From Clostridiales bacterium (GTDB taxonomy: Bacteria; Bacillota; Clostridia; Christensenellales; UBA1242), in NCBI GenBank assembly GCA_015055515.1, contig SVIC01000004.1, forward strand, positions 30,614 through 94,613: a DNA stretch of 64,000 nt, read 5' to 3'. Made by a program: the position numbers and the translations under genes. Of this stretch, positions 17,034 to 28,674 are shown piece after piece; within the stretch, counting starts at the first letter, position 1, and every line of letters begins with the position of its first letter. The notes beneath the pieces are model-generated. The model was given only the letters and a program-made list of their open reading frames with translations, had not been told where the DNA came from and did no database searches.

Positions 17034-17092
17034 AATATAAATAGATTTTTGACTTGGAGTGCTTTGCACGACGGATAAAATCTATTATATTA
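17034..17092. repeat. gyr intergenic direct repeat, copy 2, in a long hairpin
   Basis: The repeat core is 17046-17091. With the preceding AATATAAATAGATTTT it forms a ~14-bp stem closed on AAAATCTATTATATT, capped by the GTGC/GCAC mini-hairpin. It starts 7 bp after the gyrB stop. There is no T-run on the gyr strand, so it is not a standard terminator. Confidence 0.85.
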
Positions 17093-17098
17093 GCACCC

Positions 17099-19033
<1,935 letters not shown>

Positions 19034-19076
19034 TCACCTTAAATAGTAATGTCTTTTTTGAATTTTCTACGCGTAT

Positions 19077-19105
19077 ATTATACACTAATATTTATTTTAA
19101 TTCAA
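19077..19105 (-). promoter_or_regulatory. promoter of gyrB
   Basis: Minus strand TTGAAT (19105-19100), 17 bp, TATAAT (19082-19077). Confidence 0.85.
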
Positions 19106-19287
19106 CTATTTGAGACACTTTCTTAATATTATTTTACACAAGTTTTTTATCGAAAATTGTGAGAACGAGGATTTATGCACCCATTTTGAGCCTCATATGA
19201 TAGGTCTGTTTTGACTTGTTCTTTTTTAAGATGTGTTCATTTCGGCTTTAACGCCACAAAATGCGATTAATTTTTTATACAATTTAT

Positions 19288-19316
19288 TTGATATAATACA
19301 CTATATTTGGTATAAT
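19288..19316 (+). promoter_or_regulatory. promoter of recF
   Basis: TTGATA (19288-19293), 17 bp, TATAAT (19311-19316). Confidence 0.85.
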
Positions 19317-19381
19317 ATATGTGTGGTGTAATCTTCAATATTTTGCCACACTTGTATACTATTAACTTAGGAGAAATGCCT

Positions 19382-20467
19382 ATGTATATCAAATCAATCG
19401 AACTTAATAATTTCCGCAATTACGACAACGAGATTATATATCTAGACAAGGGATTGAATGTCATTGTAGGAGATAATGCACAAGGCAAGACCAACTTGCT
19501 GGAGAGTGTGTATCTTAGCAGTATTGGCAAGAGTCCTAGGACCAGCAAAGAGAAGGAATTAATTAAGTGGAATTCTACTTTTGCTAAGATCACCATAGAG
19601 TATGTTAAGACTATGACCAATCACAAGAAATTAGAAATATACCTGTCTAATTCTCAGAACAAATCCATTAAGATCAATGGATATTATCTTAAAAAAATTA
19701 GCCAGCTTCTTGGTGAAATATATACAGTATACTTCAGTCCAGATGAGTTAAATATAGTGAAATCAGGACCTAATGAGAGAAGAAAATTCATAGACATAGC
19801 AATATCCCAATTCGACAAAAATTATTTTTATAATCTGAATAAGTATTATGAGATATTAGAGCAGAGGAACAAACTTCTGAAATCGGGCAGTTCTGCCAAG
19901 ACCATTGCCGATACACTATGTATTTGGGACGAGCAACTTGCTACATTTGGCTCGAAGATCATATATACAAGGCTTGGATTTTGTAATATCCTATCTTCTA
20001 TTGCCAAGGATATCCATAGTGAACTAACCGATGGCAAGGAGAATTTTAGAATAGAGTATGTAGGAATACACTCTACCGATGTGAAAGATATAGAGAAGAA
20101 ATTATTAGAGGCACTATCCGATTGCCGAGACAAAGATATAGCACTTGGTTATACCAATGTAGGACCACAGAGAGATGATATCAAGTTAATTGTGAATGAG
20201 ATTGATATAAGGTCTTTTGGAAGTCAAGGCCAACAGAGAACGGTTGCACTGTCTTTGAAGATTGCCGAGATGGAAGTAATTACCAATGAGACACACGACA
20301 CCCCAATACTACTACTAGACGATGTACTTAGCGAACTAGATGAGAATAGGCAGAATAAGTTAATTAAGAAGATATCCTCGTACCAGACTATCCTTACGAC
20401 AACCCAGTATAATCTTAATTCTCCTAGCCATATTATATACATCAATTCCGGCAAACAGCAAAATTAA
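19382..20467 (+). CDS. recF: DNA replication and repair protein RecF
   Basis: 361 residues. SMC-like ATPase that loads RecA at gaps. Walker A GDNAQGKT (30-37), the ABC-type signature region GSQGQQRT, and Walker B LLLDDVLSELD. I chose ATG 19382 because AGGAG (19369-19373) sits 8 bp before it; an in-frame ATG at 19376 is too close, and an ATG at 19319 has no site. It lies upstream of dnaA rather than after dnaN. Confidence 0.95.
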   Translation: MYIKSIELNNFRNYDNEIIYLDKGLNVIVGDNAQGKTNLLESVYLSSIGKSPRTSKEKELIKWNSTFAKITIEYVKTMTNHKKLEIYLSNSQNKSIKINGYYLKKISQLLGEIYTVYFSPDELNIVKSGPNERRKFIDIAISQFDKNYFYNLNKYYEILEQRNKLLKSGSSAKTIADTLCIWDEQLATFGSKIIYTRLGFCNILSSIAKDIHSELTDGKENFRIEYVGIHSTDVKDIEKKLLEALSDCRDKDIALGYTNVGPQRDDIKLIVNEIDIRSFGSQGQQRTVALSLKIAEMEVITNETHDTPILLLDDVLSELDENRQNKLIKKISSYQTILTTTQYNLNSPSHIIYINSGKQQN

Positions 20468-20539
20468 TAAATACGCCTAAATTAAGCCATAATTTATGTC
20501 AAGATTTTTATGATTTATCCCCATATATATCATAATTCC

Positions 20540-20568
20540 TTGACATTTTTTTTTATATTTTGTATACT
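20540..20568 (+). promoter_or_regulatory. promoter of dnaA
   Basis: TTGACA (20540-20545), 17 bp, TATACT (20563-20568), 40 bp before the start codon. Confidence 0.88.
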
Positions 20569-20607
20569 AGAATTGTTATAAAAATCTATGCGTAAAAAGG
20601 AGGCAGA

Positions 20608-21948
20608 ATGAATATAAATTCTATATGGAATGAGGCTGTCAATAGCCTAAAAAATCAAGTGTCTTCTGTATCGTATGATTTGTGGATCAAGTCCTTGGAG
20701 CCTATAGATGTGATAGAGGGTGTATTATACTTATCTACGACTAGCACGAATGCAAAAGAGAGAGTTCTTAGATTGCATGCCGATCAGATCAAGGATACCA
20801 TTCATGCAATAACCGATGATATCAAGGATTTTGTCGTGCTTGCACCATACGAGAAGGAAGAGTATTTTGAGAAGTTAAGAAAAGAGCAAGAGGCATTAAT
20901 TGCTCAATCTAAGAAGCTATACAATTTCAATAAGAAATTCACCTTCGATAACTTTGTCGTAGGTAATAGCAACAAGTATGTATTTGCCGCAGCTGTAGGT
21001 GTGGCAGAACATCCAGGCAAGATGAACCCACTATTTATCTATGGTGGAACGGGTCTGGGCAAGACTCACTTGCTTCACGCTATAGGCAATTATTTAGAGG
21101 AGCATAACCCCGAACTTAATGTGCTATACGTGACTTGTGAGAAGTTTGTAAATGATTATATTGAGAGCATGAAGAATGGCGGAAATCATTATAATAGCAA
21201 TTTCCGTGACAAGTATCGTAATGTTGATGTTTTAATGGTAGATGATATTCAGATAATATCCAAGCATACAGGAACACAAGAAGAGTTCTTTAATACATTC
21301 AACGACTTGTATCAGAACAATAAGCAAATTATAATTGTATCGGATAGACCACCTAAGGAGATCCCTACCCTACAAGAGAGATTGGTATCTAGATTTAGTA
21401 TGGGCTTTACCCAAGATATTCAGAGCCCAGACTTCGAGACTAAGGTAGCGATACTGCAGAAGAAGGCTGAGATAGAGAAATATGTGGTAGGCAACGAAGT
21501 AATTAATTATATCGCAGAGAATTTCGACACCAACATAAGAGAGTTGGAAGGAATACTTATTAAGGTACACTTCTATGCTTGCTTGCATATGAAGGATGTA
21601 GCCGATTTAGACGATGTAGCCGAGGCATTGAAGGACCACGTTACATCTACTAAGCAGAATTTAACCAGTGACCGTATTATAGACTGTGTATGCAAGTATT
21701 ATAACGTTGCTCGTATTGATTTGCTTGGCAAGAAGAAGAATAAGGAAGTAGTAGAGCCAAGGCAGATAGCAATGTATATAATCCTTGAGATGTTGGCATT
21801 ACCACTTACTAGTGTAGGCCAGATATTTGGTGGCAAGGACCACACGACAGTCATTCACGCTAGAGAGAAGGTAGCAGATTTGATCAAGAACAATAACCGT
21901 GTAAAGATAGCGGTAGATGATATCAAGAGTATGGCATCCAGACAATAG
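20608..21948 (+). CDS. dnaA: chromosomal replication initiator DnaA
   Basis: 446 residues. Binds DnaA boxes at oriC, oligomerises with ATP and opens the duplex. Domain I at 1-80; AAA+ Walker A GGTGLGKT (146-153) and Walker B LMVDDIQ; domain IV with the DnaA signature GGKDHTTVIHARE near the C-terminus. AAGGAGG ribosome site 7 bp upstream. It is followed by a 249-bp gap with DnaA-box-like sites and then dnaN. Confidence 0.98.
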   Translation: MNINSIWNEAVNSLKNQVSSVSYDLWIKSLEPIDVIEGVLYLSTTSTNAKERVLRLHADQIKDTIHAITDDIKDFVVLAPYEKEEYFEKLRKEQEALIAQSKKLYNFNKKFTFDNFVVGNSNKYVFAAAVGVAEHPGKMNPLFIYGGTGLGKTHLLHAIGNYLEEHNPELNVLYVTCEKFVNDYIESMKNGGNHYNSNFRDKYRNVDVLMVDDIQIISKHTGTQEEFFNTFNDLYQNNKQIIIVSDRPPKEIPTLQERLVSRFSMGFTQDIQSPDFETKVAILQKKAEIEKYVVGNEVINYIAENFDTNIRELEGILIKVHFYACLHMKDVADLDDVAEALKDHVTSTKQNLTSDRIIDCVCKYYNVARIDLLGKKKNKEVVEPRQIAMYIILEMLALPLTSVGQIFGGKDHTTVIHAREKVADLIKNNNRVKIAVDDIKSMASRQ

Positions 21949-21951
21949 CAT

Positions 21952-22120
21952 TGGGGATAACTTTTGGTATGTATGTGTATAATTTGTGGTGATTTGTGGA
22001 TAGTTTGCCCACCTTTTCCACCGAGTTATCAACATAACAAAAATCAATATTTTGTGGCATACCCCACGAAAATTGATGTGTGCAAGTACTATATTTTGTG
22101 GTAAATGCGAGTTATTCACA
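21952..22120. other. DnaA-box cluster between dnaA and dnaN (candidate oriC part)
   Basis: Sites resembling TTATCCACA: TGGGGATAA (21952-21960), TGTGGATAG (21995-22003), TTATCAACA (22026-22034), TTATTCACA (22112-22120). Several differ from consensus by one base. The dnaA-dnaN gap is a standard oriC position in Bacillota. Confidence 0.7.
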
Positions 22121-22197
22121 TTTCCACAGAGCATATTATTATAAATATTATTGTAAAAAAATTTTTAATATATAAGTTTTAAGGAGAACGCGCGAAG

Positions 22198-23301
22198 ATG
22201 AAAATAGTATGTGATGGATTAGATCTATCAGATGCTGTCATCAAAGTAAGCAAAGCGATAAGTAATAAAAATGTTAATCCTATATTAGAGGGAATTAAGA
22301 TTAGTACAGACGAAGATTATTTGATATTGACAGCGACAGATCTAGAATTAACAATAGAGAACAAAATAAGAGCAGATGTAAAAATTGATGGCGATATGGT
22401 AGTCCCTGGTAAATTCTTTGGGGAATACATTAAGAAGTTAAACAATGAGAAGATTGAGTTAACAACAGATGACAGTAATAACCTTAGCATTAGATACGCC
22501 GATAGTTTTGGCAAAATACAATGCTATGATGCAAAAGAATATCCTATAACACAGAAGATTGATTTCGAGAATAGTTTTGAGATTAGTCAGAAGGATTTGA
22601 AAGATCTTATAACAAAAACAGTCTACGCAGTATCAGTAGACGAGACCAGACCAATACTAAAGGGTGTGAAGCTAGAGGTAGAGGATGGCAATGTGACAGC
22701 GATAGCATTAGATGGATTTAGATTGTCTAAGACTAGCAAAGTAATCCACAATGCAACAAATAATGTGAATATAATAGTTCCAGCAAAGAGTTTGAAAGAG
22801 ATTTCTAACTTACTTAGTGACAGCGATGATAATGTAAAAATAAGTATTCAGAAGAATTATCTGATGGTAGAATTGCAGAATACAAAGATTTCTACAAGAT
22901 TACTTGATGGCGAGTTTATTAATTATAAGCAAATAATTCCTACTGCATATACAACAACAGTGATTATTAACAAAGCACAATTAGAGAACTCTATTGACAA
23001 AGCAATGTTATTCAGTAGAGTAGATAAGAATAACTTAGTGAAGTTCGATATCACTGAGAAGTTAATGTTGATTGCTAGCCATAGCGAGATTGGTGAGAAC
23101 AAAGATAATATATCAATCCACTTGAATGGTAAAGAATTAACAATAGCGTTCAATGCTAGATACTTCAGTGAAGCACTTAGAGTTATTGATGATGAGTATA
23201 TTAAGCTTAACTTCAATTCATCTATCTCCCCTTGTGTAATTACAGCAAGTGATAACGAATCATTTACTAATCTTATTCTACCTGTTAGAATTAGTAATTA
23301 A
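22198..23301 (+). CDS. dnaN: DNA polymerase III beta sliding clamp
   Basis: 367 residues, three clamp domains of about 120 residues. Typical features: ILEGIKISTDEDYLILTATD, TRPILKGVKLE in domain 2, and a C-terminal LPVRI motif of the clamp pocket (LILPVRISN). Strong AAGGAG site 11 bp upstream. Followed by a clear terminator. Confidence 0.96.
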   Translation: MKIVCDGLDLSDAVIKVSKAISNKNVNPILEGIKISTDEDYLILTATDLELTIENKIRADVKIDGDMVVPGKFFGEYIKKLNNEKIELTTDDSNNLSIRYADSFGKIQCYDAKEYPITQKIDFENSFEISQKDLKDLITKTVYAVSVDETRPILKGVKLEVEDGNVTAIALDGFRLSKTSKVIHNATNNVNIIVPAKSLKEISNLLSDSDDNVKISIQKNYLMVELQNTKISTRLLDGEFINYKQIIPTAYTTTVIINKAQLENSIDKAMLFSRVDKNNLVKFDITEKLMLIASHSEIGENKDNISIHLNGKELTIAFNARYFSEALRVIDDEYIKLNFNSSISPCVITASDNESFTNLILPVRISN

Positions 23302-23310
23302 TTATATTAG

Positions 23311-23339
23311 TTCCAGATTTCATATCTGGAATTTTTTTT
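23311..23339 (+). terminator. terminator of dnaN
   Basis: TTCCAGAT pairs with ATCTGGAA across a short loop, followed by eight T. Confidence 0.92.
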
Positions 23340-23779
23340 ATCCACTCCCCTGCTAAATAAATTAATCAAAATATGTCATAAATATTTTTGTCAGTAATAT
23401 TTGAAATTATTTTAACACCCCATCTAGAATAATTATAGACAACATATATTCTTGCCTGTGTTTTTTACTAATCCACAAATAACCTTAAATTGTGAATAAC
23501 TAATCCAAACTTTGTTTAGTGGTTATTTAATACTTTTCTAAAAACGAAATTCTGTAAATTATTATCTGTCATCGTATAAGACAATTATTTTTCAATAGAG
23601 TACTTTTGTTTAATTTTGTGTTTAAGCAAATTTATCAAATTATTAATTTTGGCTAACATTGATTGCTAGATGTTTTTTTATTTATCCTGTAGTCATGCTA
23701 ATCATACTTATCTTGCAAAGTCTATTTAATATTTTTTAACTGCAACAGAATAGCACTATCCTCATATTCAAAAAAAAGT

Positions 23780-23970
23780 AATCACACATATACGCCCGCA
23801 CACGCCTATCGCATATATAGGCGTACGTGCATCTATCATACACACACCCGCCTATACGCCTGCATGTACCTATGCCCATGCGCATGTACACACATACACA
23901 CACGTATACACACATGATCGCGTGCATGCACACTTACGCATGTACGCACATACACGTACGCACGCGTGAG
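23780..23970. other. alternating purine/pyrimidine tract (Z-DNA-prone)
   Basis: About 190 bp made almost entirely of CA, TG, CG, TA and GC steps (for example CACACATACACACACGTATA), roughly half G+C inside flanks of about 20 percent. It holds small palindromes such as GCCTAT/ATAGGC and GCATGC. The open frame on the minus strand is only a by-product of repeated CA/TG codons. Confidence 0.88.
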
Positions 23971-24539
23971 AGAGGTGACTTATATGCTTATATAACGATT
24001 TAGTGTAAAAATCACCTATTTTTAACGATTTATATTTTATGTTTTATTTATAATGACAACAAATATATATTTTGTGACAATAACTATATACTTTGTATCA
24101 TTATAATTAAAATCCAAAAATCAAATACTTGAAAAACGGCTAAATAAAGCCATTTTTAATTTTTTATTAAAATTTGGTGTTTTTATTAAATATTTGATGT
24201 TTTTAATATATTTACAAAAATAAGTTGTTTTTAAGTGTATTGTTATTAGAGTGTAAATATTTATTGTTCTTAAGTTTATGGGCTTTATATTTTTTAAGTT
24301 TTGAAAAATTTGATTATTTTATTGTCTTCGATTATTTTTTTAATTTTGTCTTATTTGTACTTTGTAGAGGTTTTGTATGAATGGGTATTTTAATAATAAT
24401 TATAGTTATATTTTAATATTTATATATTATCTATTTCTATCTATTGTGTTATTTATTGTTATCTAATTATATAATGGTTTTCCACACCGTAGGTTAAAAT
24501 GTGGATATTTACCTATATTTAATATGATCTATATCATAT

Positions 24540-24715
24540 AATATACTTTATTATATTATATATAGAGAATATATTTCTATTATTATATATGTTATATAAT
24601 ATATAATATATAATATATAATATAGGATATAGGATATATGGTATATTAATAATATATATAATATATATAATATATAGTATATACTTAATATATATTCATA
24701 TGATATATAGAAGGG
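24540..24715. repeat. TA-rich simple-sequence stretch
   Basis: Nearly uninterrupted A/T with TATATAATATA-type repetition, including several TATAATATA tandem units near 24590-24640. Candidate DNA unwinding element. Confidence 0.75.
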
Positions 24716-24745
24716 CTTATCTGTTTATTTTGTATTTATATTCCA

Positions 24746-24891
24746 CAGTATAATCTATGTGTTATTGCAACTATCGTTGCAAAGTGCTAATGCACTACAG
24801 CCATTAGAAATGGCTACACATAGATTGAATAAACATCAGTTTTGCTTGAATATGCCTTTGTCGCATTCAGACAAAACTTCCGATAATATTA
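24746..24891 (+). repeat. cloverleaf repeat element, copy D
   Basis: ATCTATGTG...CACATAGAT closing stem. The three inner hairpins are TTGCAA/TTGCAA, AGTGC/GCACT and AGCCAT/ATGGCT. The conserved linker TGAATAAACATCAG follows, then the fourth hairpin TTTTG...CAAAA and the end CTTCCGATAATATTA. Almost identical to copy 2 at 49670. The left terminal repeat is worn. Confidence 0.92.
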
Positions 24892-25231
24892 TTTTTTATA
24901 TTTCAAACATTTATCTTTAACTTATATTTATATGTTTTTTATATTCTTATATAGTTGAATAGTTGTTGCCTATGTGTAAGCAAATTTATATGATATACAT
25001 AATTATATTTTGAGGGTTAATCTTTATTTTTTAATTTATATATTTTATTTGTTGTAGTTAATATAATAAGTAGAATATATATTTTTTTTGTATATAGCCT
25101 TGTCTATATTAGTTATTTACAAAAGTGTGTAAATATGATATAATATAAATAATAATATAATAGTAAATATTGTCAAATATGGCTTTTGTGACAATAAATA
25201 CATAGTTTTTTGGTAATATATAGGTGGTTTT

Positions 25232-26587
25232 ATGGTAAATAATACAATTTGTGCGATATCTACTCCTATTGGTGTAGGTGGTATTAGTATTATAAGAATG
25301 AGTGGAAATAATGTTAGAGATATTGCTAACAAGGTTTTTTCATGTAGTGTTTCGGTGTATGATGTTGAGCCTAGAAAATTATATTTAGGTACTTTAACTA
25401 CATCGGCATTTAAGGAAAAATGTATGATGGTTTATTTCAAATCACCTGCCTCTTATACCGGTGAAGATATGATAGAATTCCAATGTCATGGCGGAGTAAA
25501 ATTAGCATATGGCGTATTAGAAGAATTGGTTAATAGCGGTGCTAGGATTGCAGAAGGTGGAGAATTTACTAAGAGGGCATTTATTAATGGTAAATTATCT
25601 TTGGATGAGGCTGAGGGTGTTATAGATATAATCAATTCAGAATCAGATAGCGAGATAAGAGCAGGGTATTCTCTAATGCAAGGTGGGTTGAAGAGTGGGG
25701 TTATAGAACTTCAGGGTAAATTAACAGACTGTCTTGCTAAATTAGAGGTTAATATGGATTATCCAGAAGAGGATTTGGAATTAGAGACTAAGCAAGATGT
25801 GTGTAGGGAGTTAAGTGAAGTAAAAGATAGGTTGGTTAGTCTTAATTCTACATCTAAGACGGGTATGTGTATCAAGAATGGTACTAAGTTAGTTATATTA
25901 GGCAAGACAAATGTAGGAAAAAGTAGTCTTATGAATGCATTGCTTAATTATGATAGGGCTATTGTGACCGATATCCAGGGAACAACTAGGGATACTCTGG
26001 AGGAAACGTACGAGTATAAGGGTATTAAGTTCTCTGTTGTGGACACAGCAGGTATTAGAAATAGTAGCGATATTGTAGAAAATATAGGTATAGAGAAATC
26101 AAAAAAAGCCATAAATATAGCCGATTTAATACTATTTGTGCTAGATGGTAGTTCGAATATATCTGTTGAGGATAGAGAGATTGCTGATCTAATTAAGGAT
26201 AAATCAAATGTGCTGGTAATAGTGAATAAGACTGACAAAGGTGTTGTGTTAGATAGATCAATATTTGAAGGAAGAGATGTTGTTGAAATATCTGCAAAAA
26301 ATGGAATTAATATTGACACTCTGAAAGAAAGGATATATAATCTAGTGTTCGATAATAATATCACTTCTCAAAGTGTAATATTGACTAATATTAGACATAT
26401 CAAAATTATCCAAGAAGCGCTAGATTTAACTAATAACGCCATATCGGTGCTTAATAGTGGAGTTAATTTGGATTTATTATCCATAGATATTAAGAATATA
26501 TGGTTGAAATTAGGTGAAATTACAGGCGAGAGCGAAGTTGAGGAGATAATTAATACAATTTTTGCTAAATTCTGTGTTGGTAAATAA
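25232..26587 (+). CDS. mnmE: tRNA modification GTPase MnmE
   Basis: 451 residues. With MnmG it forms cmnm5U at the wobble position of certain tRNAs. N-terminal folate-binding domain, central G domain with GKTNVGKSS (about 224-232), DTAGIR and NKTD, and the C-terminal CVGK motif carrying the catalytic cysteine. AGGTGG site 5 bp upstream of the ATG. Followed by mnmG after 184 bp, then rsmG, the conserved cluster. Confidence 0.97.
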   Translation: MVNNTICAISTPIGVGGISIIRMSGNNVRDIANKVFSCSVSVYDVEPRKLYLGTLTTSAFKEKCMMVYFKSPASYTGEDMIEFQCHGGVKLAYGVLEELVNSGARIAEGGEFTKRAFINGKLSLDEAEGVIDIINSESDSEIRAGYSLMQGGLKSGVIELQGKLTDCLAKLEVNMDYPEEDLELETKQDVCRELSEVKDRLVSLNSTSKTGMCIKNGTKLVILGKTNVGKSSLMNALLNYDRAIVTDIQGTTRDTLEETYEYKGIKFSVVDTAGIRNSSDIVENIGIEKSKKAINIADLILFVLDGSSNISVEDREIADLIKDKSNVLVIVNKTDKGVVLDRSIFEGRDVVEISAKNGINIDTLKERIYNLVFDNNITSQSVILTNIRHIKIIQEALDLTNNAISVLNSGVNLDLLSIDIKNIWLKLGEITGESEVEEIINTIFAKFCVGK

Positions 26588-26771
26588 AGGGCTCGGATAA
26601 TATGCTTTTTTCTCCGTAGTTGTTTATACTCCAAGTTAAATAGAGTATAATCATCCTCGCTAAAGTGTGATAGGATTAGGATAAATAAGTTGGCTTATGT
26701 AAATTTTATTCATTGTAGATAATGAATGACAAATTGCAACGCTTAAAATAGGCTGAATATAGGGAGTTTTT

Positions 26772-28631
26772 ATGGATTATGATGTAGTGGTTATAGGTAG
26801 TGGTCATGCGGGAGTTGAGGCGTGCCATGCTACTGCTAAGATGGGATATAAGACATTGCTATTAACGTTAAATCTTGATAGCATAGCTTTTTTAGCGTGT
26901 AATCCAAGTATTGGTGGCACTGCAAAGGGTCAATTGGTTAGTGAGATAGATGCCTTAGGTGGTCTTATGGGAATAATGGCGGATAGAAATACGATCCAAA
27001 GGCGTATGCTTAATGGATCCAAAGGTGCAGCCGTTCAATCTCTTAGAGCTCAAATCGATAAGGTTACATACCATACGACTATGAAGGAAGTGTTAGAGAA
27101 TTTACCTAACCTAGATATAGTTCAGGCAGAGGCCAGTGAGATTATTGTAGAAGATGGTAAGGTTGCAGGTGTTCTGACGGCGCAACGCATAAGGTATAAT
27201 TGCAAGGCGTGTATTGTTGCGACTGGTGTATATCTTAATAGTAAGATTATAATTGGTGATTATATAAAGGACTCTGGTCCTAATGGATTTAGTAATGCAT
27301 CATTACTTACTAAGTCTTTGATTGATCTTGGCTTTAAGATCAAGAGGTATAAGACTGGTACGCCTGTTAGAGTGCATTCCGACAGTATTGATTACTCTAA
27401 TCTGGAGGTGCAAAAAGGTGAGGATAATATACAAAACTTCTCATATATGACAAAAACACCCCCATCAAATGTCATAAACTGCTATTTGACATACACCAAC
27501 TCAAGAACACACGAGTTAATATTAAACAACTTAGATAAGGCACCTATGTATACTGGGTTAATCACTGGAGAAGGTCCTAGGTACTGTCCAAGTATAGAGA
27601 CCAAGGTTGTTAGATTTGCTGATAAAGATAGACATCAACTATTCCTAGAGCCCGAGGCTATGAGTACGAAGGAAATATATATACAAGGCTTTAGTACCTC
27701 TATGCCAAGTGATATTCAGAGAGATATGGTGCATAGTCTAGAAGGACTAGAGAATGCGCATATCATGCGTGATGCATATGCAATAGAATATGATGCTATA
27801 GAGAGTACACAGTTGTATCCAACGCTAGAGTATAAGAATGTGTCTGGATTATTTATGGCTGGACAGGTAAATGGTACTAGTGGATATGAAGAGGCAGGTG
27901 CTCAAGGCATTGTTGCTGGTATCAATGCTGTAAAGTATATAGAAGGTAATGACATGCTAGTACTTGGTAGAGATACTAGTTATATTGGTGTGTTAATTGA
28001 TGATCTTGTTACAAAAGAAAGTAGCGAGCCTTATAGAATGATGACCAGTAGGGCAGAGTACAGATTGCATCTAAGACAAGATAATGCTGATCTTAGATTG
28101 ACAGAGATTGGTAGAGAATTTGGTCTTGTTGATGATGATAGATATTCTGCTTATCTTAAAAGATTGGATAATTTGGCTAAAATAAGCGATATTTTGAATG
28201 CCCGATGTGGCATTAAGTCCGATTTGGCTAAAATATTTGCAGAGAAGAATGAGGCTTTTCCTAGTAGTGGATTATCTTATGCAGAGGCATTAAGGCGTCC
28301 ATGTATTACTATTGATGATTTATTAACAATTCTTCCACTGTTGAATGATTATCCTTATCAAGATTTGAAAGAGATTGAGATACAAGAAAAATATAGCGGG
28401 TATTTATCAAGACAAGATATACAGATATCCCAAGCAAAGAAGAGCGAGAATGTAAAGTTGGATCCAGACATGGATTATTCTCAGATTAAGGGTCTAAGGA
28501 TTGAGGCTCAGCAGAAGTTAAATAAAATAAAACCTCTTAATCTTGGCCAAGCAAGTAGAATATCGGGCGTTAGTCCTGCTGATATTGCTGTTCTAACAGT
28601 ATTTATCAAGACATTAAAAACGGCTAAATAA
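26772..28631 (+). CDS. mnmG: tRNA uridine 5-carboxymethylaminomethyl modification enzyme MnmG
   Basis: 619-residue FAD protein, partner of MnmE. N-terminal FAD motif GSGHAGVEACHA, CNPSIGGTAKGQ, and the C-terminal NGTSGYEEAGAQG and MTSRAEYRL signatures. GGGAG ribosome site. The usual length for the family. Confidence 0.97.
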   Translation: MDYDVVVIGSGHAGVEACHATAKMGYKTLLLTLNLDSIAFLACNPSIGGTAKGQLVSEIDALGGLMGIMADRNTIQRRMLNGSKGAAVQSLRAQIDKVTYHTTMKEVLENLPNLDIVQAEASEIIVEDGKVAGVLTAQRIRYNCKACIVATGVYLNSKIIIGDYIKDSGPNGFSNASLLTKSLIDLGFKIKRYKTGTPVRVHSDSIDYSNLEVQKGEDNIQNFSYMTKTPPSNVINCYLTYTNSRTHELILNNLDKAPMYTGLITGEGPRYCPSIETKVVRFADKDRHQLFLEPEAMSTKEIYIQGFSTSMPSDIQRDMVHSLEGLENAHIMRDAYAIEYDAIESTQLYPTLEYKNVSGLFMAGQVNGTSGYEEAGAQGIVAGINAVKYIEGNDMLVLGRDTSYIGVLIDDLVTKESSEPYRMMTSRAEYRLHLRQDNADLRLTEIGREFGLVDDDRYSAYLKRLDNLAKISDILNARCGIKSDLAKIFAEKNEAFPSSGLSYAEALRRPCITIDDLLTILPLLNDYPYQDLKEIEIQEKYSGYLSRQDIQISQAKKSENVKLDPDMDYSQIKGLRIEAQQKLNKIKPLNLGQASRISGVSPADIAVLTVFIKTLKTAK

Positions 28632-28674
28632 AGCCATATTTATACAATTTGATTAATGGAGAAAATAATAAGTT

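Larger units (their letters stand above)
23340..25231. other. 1.9-kb gene-free AT-rich origin-region segment
   Basis: No convincing gene on either strand. Contents in order: DnaA-box-like sites at 23338-23346 (TTATCCACT), 23491-23499 (TGTGAATAA) and 24500-24508 (TGTGGATAT); an alternating purine/pyrimidine GC-richer island (23780-23970); long A/T-rich sequence; a TA-dinucleotide stretch (24540-24715) suited to duplex unwinding; cloverleaf repeat copy D (24746-24891); and the mnmE promoter region. Probably contains or flanks oriC. Confidence 0.72.

Noticed and set aside
22198..23301. Use of TGA as tryptophan (Mollicutes-type code)
   Set aside because: TGA ends several genes cleanly (for example at 43792 and 10518), and Trp codons read TGG.
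23736..23933. Minus-strand open frame rich in Cys, Val, Met and Tyr
   Set aside because: Made entirely from repeated CA/TG/CG steps of the alternating tract; no ribosome site and implausible composition.
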